Below, piece after piece: positions 1 through 4,865 of a stretch of 10,607 nt of DNA (positions within the stretch are counted from its first letter, which is position 1; each line of letters starts with the position of its first letter). Source of the stretch: Bacteroidota bacterium (GTDB lineage Bacteria; Bacteroidota; Ignavibacteria; UBA10030); the NCBI GenBank assembly GCA_003453835.1, contig DMMN01000091.1, positions 6,829 to 17,435 of the forward strand, read 5' to 3'. The notes under the pieces are model-generated. The model was not told the origin of the DNA. It searched no databases and was given only the letters and a program-made list of their open reading frames with translations. The position numbers were made by a program, and so were the translations under genes.

Positions 1-79
1 CGTTCAACGGTGGACGAGCCAGCGCGAGCGATACGGTTTCGCCCGCCTCCACAATCTTGATACATTGGTACGTATTCAT
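1..79 (-). CDS. Partial enoyl-CoA hydratase-family protein, probably dienoyl-CoA hydratase (N-terminus only)
   Basis: Only the first 26 codons are inside the window; the gene runs off the left edge. It starts with ATG at 79-77, one base after the hemerythrin stop codon, so it belongs to the same operon. The visible peptide ends in LALARPPLN, the typical first strand of the crotonase fold (consensus around LxRPPxNVL). In a bamA operon the expected crotonase is cyclohexa-1,5-diene-1-carbonyl-CoA hydratase (Dch/BamR), which adds water to the product of benzoyl-CoA reductase. That specific role is inferred from the neighbours; the catalytic residues lie outside the window. It could equally be another acyl-CoA hydratase or isomerase. 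No strong ribosome binding site precedes it, consistent with translational coupling to the hemerythrin gene. Confidence 0.7.
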   Translation of the reverse strand, partial: MNTYQCIKIVEAGETVSLALARPPLN

Positions 80-80
80 G

Positions 81-635
81 TCAGCCAAGATAGATTGTCC
101 GCAAGTTCTTTATGAGTTGATGGTATTCTTCATGCTTGCCGGCACCGATGATTTCAATCTCCACGCGTTCAAATTCTCTCGCGATCTGTTCTTGCTTTTC
201 TTCCGGCAAATGCGCCTCCGCCATCGGAAAAAGGATATTGTTTTCCTTGTCGATATGTGCCGTCAAGACTTCGATGAACTGCCTCGCCTGGTCCACAATT
301 GTTGATACCGCATCGTGAGCGCCTAACTTGTACCGGGCGATACCTTCGCCCAATTGATTGACATGATTCCTGCCGTCATTGTGCTCCATCAACATCACGG
401 CGATCGGCCCGGCCTCCTTCGCAAATCCGACTGTTCCCATTGCAGGGAAGAGCACGGATTCTTCTTTGTAGTGGTGACACTTATCGGCAAAACCTTTGAA
501 GAAATCGAGCGCCTGTTCGAGATGTTCGGCACTCACCTGTTCGCCCGCACCTAACTTCTCGCACATCTTCCCAAGCACGTCCAGCATCACCGTGATTGCT
601 TTGTGCTCCTCTTTAAGTTGATCAGTCGGTCTCAT
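81..635 (-). CDS. Hemerythrin HHE-domain protein
   Basis: This 184-residue soluble protein has a hemerythrin-type di-iron four-helix bundle. The ligand pattern is complete: His11 in an EEH segment, His55 and Glu59 in HHYKEE followed by LFP, His85 in MEHND, and His127 and Glu131 in HIDKEN followed by ILFP. The doubled H-x3-E with trailing FP is the family hallmark. Such proteins bind O2 or NO, store iron or repair damaged iron centres; which one applies here cannot be read from sequence. The length is that of a stand-alone domain with a short extra C-terminal helix, and there is no signal peptide or membrane segment. The ATG overlaps the DUF2889 stop by 4 bases (632-635), and a good ribosome binding site (AAAGGA) lies 6 bases upstream. 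In this operon a likely role is protecting oxygen-labile enzymes, but that is inference. Confidence 0.9.
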   Translation of the reverse strand: MRPTDQLKEEHKAITVMLDVLGKMCEKLGAGEQVSAEHLEQALDFFKGFADKCHHYKEESVLFPAMGTVGFAKEAGPIAVMLMEHNDGRNHVNQLGEGIARYKLGAHDAVSTIVDQARQFIEVLTAHIDKENNILFPMAEAHLPEEKQEQIAREFERVEIEIIGAGKHEEYHQLIKNLRTIYLG

Positions 636-1108
636 CCGGATTCCTTTACTTCATCTTCCTTGAATGGCAAGCATGAATTCTTCAGCCATGGTTTGACTCG
701 CCCGATCATTTCTTCTTCTGTCAGCGTGCCTTGGTCAAACCACTCCGTTCCAACTTTTGTCAGTCCCATAATGACGTTTGCACTCAACCGGACGGCCTCC
801 ATGGCAAGGTCGACCATGTGGGTGCAGCCATCGGCATGTCCCAAACGGTCAGCAAGCTCCTTGTGAATGCCCCGTCCTATTTTCAAACCGGCCACCTTCT
901 CGATGTTCTTGAGCGTGAATTGACAGATCCCGTAGGGAACCTTCGGCATCTGCGCTGTCGCCCCGACAATTGTCTCGCTGGGCACATCGATCACAAGTTC
1001 AACAGTGATGAGATGGTTGAGATCGAGCATTGACGCTTTCGTGACGATCTCATCATCGTTCTTTCGCGAGACAGAGATGTTGATATTGCGCTCATACATT
1101 TCTGTCAT
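632..1108 (-). CDS. DUF2889-like protein of unknown function
   Basis: This 158-residue cytoplasmic protein resembles the DUF2889 family. Visible family-like features are the RNINISVSR opening strand, a LDLNH segment, a strand ending in GATAQMP followed by PYGIC, a GLKIGRGIHKEL segment, and a DGCTHMVDLAMEA segment near residues 93-105. The cysteine in PYGIC and the CTH motif are the obvious candidates for a functional site. No biochemical role is established that I know of. The gene sits 2 bases after the SDR stop and overlaps the hemerythrin start by 4 bases, so it is co-translated with pathway enzymes. The context suggests an accessory function in CoA-ester metabolism, for example a small thioesterase-like or binding protein, but this is a guess. 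Recognition is from memory of the family pattern, not from a profile search. Confidence 0.75.
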   Translation of the reverse strand: MTEMYERNINISVSRKNDDEIVTKASMLDLNHLITVELVIDVPSETIVGATAQMPKVPYGICQFTLKNIEKVAGLKIGRGIHKELADRLGHADGCTHMVDLAMEAVRLSANVIMGLTKVGTEWFDQGTLTEEEMIGRVKPWLKNSCLPFKEDEVKESG

Positions 1109-1110
1109 GG

Positions 1111-1866
1111 CTAGATGTACTGGCCTCCGTCGATTTTAATCACTTCGCCCGTGATGAATTGCGCCTTCTCGGACACGAGGTACACGATAAGACCGGCCAC
1201 ATCTTCCGGCTTGCCGAAGCGGCCCAGCACGATCTCTGATCTTGCCTGTTGCTTGACTTCGTCCGTCAGTTGTTCCGTCATATCTGTTTCGATCATCCCC
1301 GGCGCGATGACATTGACGTTCACGTTGTATCTCCCCAACTCCTTTGCGATTGTCTTCGTTAATCCGATGACGCCTGCCTTCGACGCCGCGTAGTTCGCCT
1401 GACCAAACTTGCCGCGCATTCCATTGATCGAAGCGATATTGATGATGTTCCCGTGTTTCTGTTGACGAAAAACGGGGCTGACCGCGCGAATGTAGTTGAA
1501 ACACCCTTTCAGGTTCACGTCAATCACCGTATCCCACTCTTCTTCTTCCATCTTCCAGACAACACCGTCCCGCGTAATACCGGCGTTGTTGACCAGGATG
1601 TGCAACCCGCCAAGTTCAGCCATCACGTGTCGAACGACGTCTTCCGCTTCTTTGAATCCTGAGACATCCGATTCAATTGCAAGGCACCGCCGGCCGAGTC
1701 CCTTCACCGAGCCAACGACTTCATTCGCTTCGGCCTGGTGTTTGCGGAAGCCAAGATAGGTGAACGCCACATCCGCACCTTCACTTGCGAGTGCGAGGAC
1801 TGTTGCTTTACCGATCCCGAGGGACCCACCCGTTACGAGGGCTATTCTCTTTTCGAGGAGGGTCAT
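1111..1866 (-). CDS. Short-chain dehydrogenase/reductase, FabG/PhaB-like
   Basis: This 251-residue classical SDR has the cofactor loop TGGSLGIGK (residues 12-20), the NNAG motif at 93-96, and the complete catalytic tetrad Asn118, Ser146, Tyr159 and Lys163 (YAASK). The C-terminus has the GRFGKPEDVAG segment and the FITGEVIKIDGG ending typical of FabG and acetoacetyl-CoA reductases. It overlaps bamA by 4 bases (1863-1866), so it is translated together with the ring hydrolase. Two roles fit: oxidation of 6-hydroxycyclohex-1-ene-1-carbonyl-CoA to the 6-oxo substrate of BamA, a step done by zinc-dependent alcohol dehydrogenases (Had/BamQ) in known organisms, or NAD(P)-dependent oxidation of 3-hydroxypimelyl-CoA. 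BadH of Rhodopseudomonas is an SDR acting on a related hydroxycyclohexane-carbonyl-CoA, which makes the first role chemically reasonable. A fatty-acid-synthesis role is unlikely in this setting. The family is certain; the substrate is inferred. Confidence 0.93.
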   Translation of the reverse strand: MTLLEKRIALVTGGSLGIGKATVLALASEGADVAFTYLGFRKHQAEANEVVGSVKGLGRRCLAIESDVSGFKEAEDVVRHVMAELGGLHILVNNAGITRDGVVWKMEEEEWDTVIDVNLKGCFNYIRAVSPVFRQQKHGNIINIASINGMRGKFGQANYAASKAGVIGLTKTIAKELGRYNVNVNVIAPGMIETDMTEQLTDEVKQQARSEIVLGRFGKPEDVAGLIVYLVSEKAQFITGEVIKIDGGQYI

Positions 1867-2990
1867 ATTTGTTTCGGCAACACGTCCTCAAACAGTTTCT
1901 CGTCTACCTCACGACCTTCAGCCATCAACTGGCGATACATCACAAAATCGATGACATCTTTGCCCGTCAGCTTTCGGCTGTTGAATGCCGTAAAGCCGAG
2001 GAAGCCCTCCACCATCATATTTGCAGATAGCCAATGTCGGTTGGCAAGTTTTGTCTGGTCCCAGAAGAACTTTTTCTTCGCACGGATGCCGTCGATGGAT
2101 TTCATCAAACACCCGGGAAAGAGATTTGTAAAACGCCAGAGAATCCTCTGCACTTCCTGATCGAGAAGAGTGAACTCGATTTGTGCTTTCTCCAATTCTT
2201 CGCGCGCCTTTTTGCCGGCCTCGCCCGATACAAATTCGCCGTAGACAATCTCTCCACCATCAACATGCCTGTCTGTGATGACAGCCGGATTTCGTTTGAA
2301 TGCACCCCCCTCCCGAATCACCGGAACGACCTTGCTGATAAGGGCCAGACGTTTCATCTTATAGGCGCTCCACATTTCACAGGAGATGCAACTCCACATG
2401 GCGTCCTCGATACTCAGATAGACGGGGAGAAAATCCGTCGAGCCGCCGTCCGGCGCTGAACCATGTTTTGGACCTGCCTGGCCAAAGACTGCCGTGTCGG
2501 CTGCAACGGTGATGTCGCAGGCCATGCCTATTTCCTGCCCACCTGCCACACGCATCCCATTCACGCGGCAGATTGTCGGCTTCTTGCAGTTCAGGATGCC
2601 ATCGACCATCGCGTTGAACAGATCCATGTACGCACCGTACTCTGCAGGCCGTCTCGCGTAGTACTCGGCATACTCTTTCGTATTCCCGCCGGTGCAAAAC
2701 GCTCTGTCGCCGACGGCGGTAAAGACAACCGCCACGACACGACGATCCATCGACGCCTTGTGAAAGCCCGCGATCACCCCCTTAACCATGTGTGTCGTGT
2801 ACGAGTTGAATTGTCGCGGATTGTTCAACACGATCCAGGCAGAATACAGGCCGTCGACTTCATTCCCCCGATCATCCAAAACAGGGCGAAGCTCATACGT
2901 GGTGCAGGGCGGCTCCGTGCCAAAGAACTCGTCCGCCCAGAGGTCGTGGTTCTTCAATTCATCGTCACGTGGAATCCAATCGAGGTTCAT
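1863..2990 (-). CDS. bamA: 6-oxocyclohex-1-ene-1-carbonyl-CoA hydrolase (ring-opening)
   Basis: This 375-residue crotonase-superfamily enzyme hydrates and hydrolytically opens the alicyclic ring of 6-oxocyclohex-1-ene-1-carbonyl-CoA, giving 3-hydroxypimelyl-CoA. It has the long N-terminal extension and overall length of the BamA/Oah family (about 375-380 residues), well above ordinary crotonases (about 260). Diagnostic segments are FCTGGNTKEYAEYYA (98-112, oxyanion-hole region), RVNGMRVAGGQEIGMACD (142-159), and FGQAGPKHGSAPDGGSTDFL (169-188), which matches the BamA signature closely. Its ATG overlaps the LeuA-like stop by 4 bases (2987-2990), and its TGA overlaps the SDR start by 4 bases (1863-1866). 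BamA is widely used as a marker for anaerobic aromatic degradation, so this gene fixes the meaning of the whole cluster. There are no internal stops or frameshifts. Confidence 0.96.
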   Translation of the reverse strand: MNLDWIPRDDELKNHDLWADEFFGTEPPCTTYELRPVLDDRGNEVDGLYSAWIVLNNPRQFNSYTTHMVKGVIAGFHKASMDRRVVAVVFTAVGDRAFCTGGNTKEYAEYYARRPAEYGAYMDLFNAMVDGILNCKKPTICRVNGMRVAGGQEIGMACDITVAADTAVFGQAGPKHGSAPDGGSTDFLPVYLSIEDAMWSCISCEMWSAYKMKRLALISKVVPVIREGGAFKRNPAVITDRHVDGGEIVYGEFVSGEAGKKAREELEKAQIEFTLLDQEVQRILWRFTNLFPGCLMKSIDGIRAKKKFFWDQTKLANRHWLSANMMVEGFLGFTAFNSRKLTGKDVIDFVMYRQLMAEGREVDEKLFEDVLPKQI

Positions 2991-4237
2991 TGTCGTTCAC
3001 TCTCAGGTATTTCGGTTTCGATAAACGATTCGATCTCTTCATCGGTCAAGAGACGATTCGAGTGTTTTGCGTAGTCGAAGATCTTTCTCACAACGCCATC
3101 CTGCATCGGGTACCCATGCTCCTTGAGCCAGAAGACAACATTGGATTCGCCGCTCAGCGGTCCGATTTCAATCTTTTGCTTTCTTCCAACCATATGTGCG
3201 GGCACACCCGAGTACACCATATCGGCCAGCCAATCGACGCCCGTTTTGGTTGCTTTGATCACAGCGGCCGCATGAACACCGGTCGCCGTGCGAAATGCGT
3301 CGGGGCCGATGACCGGATAGTTGAAGGGAATCGGCACATGACATGCCTCTGAAACAAGATTGCAGTATTCGTTGAGCTTGCACAGATCGTTGTCGATGAT
3401 CCCCCACATTTTGAGATTGACCAGGAGCAGATCCATCGACGCGTTGCCGCAACGCTCGCCGATGCCTAATGCGCAGCCATGGACACGATCAACCCCCGCA
3501 CGTATTGCGGCGATGGTGGCGGCAACCGCGAATCCACGATCGTTGTGACCATGCCAATCGATCTTGACGTCCTCGCCCGTGTTCTCGACGACGTCCTTCA
3601 TAAAGCGAACAAGGTTCGTTGCGCCGGTCCGTGTTGCATGCCCGACCGTATCGGCAAGGACGATGCGCCTTGCCCCGCATTCGATTGCCGTTGTATAGAT
3701 TTGCTCGATGTGATCGGGATGTGCACGCGTGGTATCTTCGGTGACAAACATGCTCGGCAGGCCGTGACCTACAACGTACTCTACGGCATCCTCCGTGAGC
3801 TTAAGAATATGGGCAACGTTCCACCCCTCGACGTATTGACGGATCGGACTTGTGCCGACGAAGGTCGCTACTTCGATGGGAATGCCTGCTTTCTGCGAGA
3901 TGTCGATGACAGGGTCGATATCCGCTTTGACGGTTCGTGCCGCGCAGTTGGGAAAGATCTTCATGTTGCTGCGGGCAATCTCTTTGGCAAGCTCGAGCGT
4001 ATCGTTATACGCCCTCGGTCCTGCACCCGGCAAACCGATGTTCGCCGATTGGATGCCCAGGTCTTCCATGAGATGGAGGATTTTGATTTTTTGGTCGATC
4101 GTCGGGTCTGTTACCGACGGTGACTGGAGGCCGTCGCGCAATGTTTCATCGTCGAACTCGATATGAACGACGCCTTTCATATCGACGATCCCGCCCTTGT
4201 TCCAGTCGTAGATGAGATCTTGGTGTTGGGGAATCAT
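2987..4237 (-). CDS. LeuA-like 2-isopropylmalate/homocitrate synthase-family protein (DRE-TIM metallolyase)
   Basis: This 416-residue enzyme belongs to the family that condenses acetyl-CoA or another acyl-CoA with a 2-oxo acid. It carries the DRE-type start DDETLRDGLQ (residues 29-38), the FVGTSPIRQY segment near 127-135, the metal-binding DWHGHNDRG near 227-235, the GCALGIGERCGN loop near 254-265, and ATGVHAAAVIKA near 319-330, which corresponds to the GIH-type motif. The C-terminal allosteric leucine-binding domain of true LeuA (usually over 500 residues) is absent; the protein stops soon after the subdomain region. SPIR stands where isopropylmalate synthases usually have a histidine, suggesting a separate subfamily. 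It could make isopropylmalate, homocitrate, citrate (Re-type citrate synthase is a relative) or something new. The stop overlaps the bamA ATG by 4 bases, tying it to benzoyl-CoA metabolism. The ribosome binding site AAAGG lies about 10 bases upstream of the ATG. Confidence 0.88.
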   Translation of the reverse strand: MIPQHQDLIYDWNKGGIVDMKGVVHIEFDDETLRDGLQSPSVTDPTIDQKIKILHLMEDLGIQSANIGLPGAGPRAYNDTLELAKEIARSNMKIFPNCAARTVKADIDPVIDISQKAGIPIEVATFVGTSPIRQYVEGWNVAHILKLTEDAVEYVVGHGLPSMFVTEDTTRAHPDHIEQIYTTAIECGARRIVLADTVGHATRTGATNLVRFMKDVVENTGEDVKIDWHGHNDRGFAVAATIAAIRAGVDRVHGCALGIGERCGNASMDLLLVNLKMWGIIDNDLCKLNEYCNLVSEACHVPIPFNYPVIGPDAFRTATGVHAAAVIKATKTGVDWLADMVYSGVPAHMVGRKQKIEIGPLSGESNVVFWLKEHGYPMQDGVVRKIFDYAKHSNRLLTDEEIESFIETEIPESERQ

Positions 4238-4327
4238 GGTGATGGACCTTTGTCTGAAAGTTTCACGTTTTAAGATTCTCCGAAGACACGAAGGGCTCAG
4301 AGAGTACTTCGGGCAATCTCGATGTTG

Positions 4328-4822
4328 TTATATCCGTGCGATTCTTTTCTTCGCAAATTCAACCATCCCGCCGGCATCTACGATCTCCTGGATGATTTCA
4401 GGAAATGGTGAAACTTGATATGTTTTGACTTTTGTGAGATTTCGAATCAAGCCCCTTGATAGATCGACTTCAAGCGTATCACCGGTTTCAGCCTCATCGA
4501 CGGCGCCCTCGGATTCAAGAATCGGCAGCCCGATGTTGATTGCATTCCGATAAAAGATGCGGGCAAATGACGTTGCGATGATACAGGAAACCCCGGCGCC
4601 CTTGAGGGCGATCGGTGCGTTTTCCCGTGAACTTCCGCAACCAAAATTCCGTCCGGCAACGATGACATCACCCTTTTGAACTACCTTCACAAACTCCGGA
4701 TCGAGATCCTCCATGGCATGTGGTGCAAGCGCTTCTTCCGTAAAGGCAGTACAGTACCGAGCAGGAATAATAACATCCGTGTCGATGTTGTCGCCGTATT
4801 TGTGGACTCTCCCCTGGATCAT
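4328..4822 (-). CDS. LeuD-like aconitase-family small subunit (3-isopropylmalate/homoaconitate dehydratase type)
   Basis: This small swivelling-domain subunit is of the archaeal-type LeuD/AksE length (164 residues from ATG 4822). Clear motifs are GRVHKYGDNIDTDVIIPAR (residues 4-22), MEDLDPEF (37-44), GRNFGCGSSREN (57-68) and ARIFYRNAINIGLP. Family members pair with a large iron-sulfur subunit (LeuC) to isomerise a 2-hydroxy di- or tricarboxylic acid through dehydration and rehydration. No large subunit is in the window. A GTG at 4828 extends the frame by two codons, but I prefer ATG 4822: GAGGT sits 4 bases before it, the GTG lies inside that site, and homologues start in this register. The specificity loop after PAR reads YCTA rather than the YL-type sequence usual in isopropylmalate enzymes, so the substrate may differ. 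It probably acts after the product of the next gene, the LeuA-like synthase. Confidence 0.9.
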   Translation of the reverse strand: MIQGRVHKYGDNIDTDVIIPARYCTAFTEEALAPHAMEDLDPEFVKVVQKGDVIVAGRNFGCGSSRENAPIALKGAGVSCIIATSFARIFYRNAINIGLPILESEGAVDEAETGDTLEVDLSRGLIRNLTKVKTYQVSPFPEIIQEIVDAGGMVEFAKKRIARI

Positions 4823-4847
4823 AGGCACCTCACGGTGGATTGCCAGC

Positions 4848-4865
4848 CTACTCTTCGATTTTCAT
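4848..4865 (-). other. Five-codon mini-ORF with a strong ribosome binding site, upstream of the LeuD-like gene
   Basis: A near-perfect Shine-Dalgarno sequence, GGAGGAG (minus strand, 4875-4881), stands 9 bases before an ATG at 4865. That ATG overlaps the TGA of the fusion gene as ATGA (4862-4865). The frame reads MKIEE and then TAG at 4850-4848. The LeuD-like ATG is 25 bases further on. This could be a minigene that hands ribosomes on to the next gene, the remnant of a lost gene start (LeuC usually precedes LeuD), or chance, because the purine-rich run also encodes the last arginines of the fusion protein. Confidence 0.4.

Noticed and set aside
1111..1866. Fatty-acid synthesis gene fabG
   Set aside because: Sequence similarity alone would allow it, but there is no acyl carrier protein or other fab gene nearby and the gene overlaps bamA.
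2463..4123. Long plus-strand open frames (2463-3074, 203 codons; 3479-4123, 214 codons) opposite bamA and the LeuA-like gene
   Set aside because: They lie fully antisense to genes with clear family motifs, show no recognisable domain, and have the composition expected of a shadow frame.
4238..4327. Terminator between the LeuD-like and LeuA-like genes
   Set aside because: The only hairpin (CCGAAG at 4280-4285 with CTTCGG at 4307-4312) has 6 pairs, a 21-base loop and no T-run; the gap looks like a short spacer within the operon.
2987..4822. An ordinary leucine biosynthesis operon
   Set aside because: No leuC or leuB is present, the synthase lacks the regulatory domain, and the genes are interleaved and overlapping with benzoyl-CoA pathway genes.
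4823..4828. GTG start two codons earlier for the LeuD-like gene
   Set aside because: The GTG is part of the GAGGT ribosome site that serves the ATG at 4822, and homologues begin in that register.
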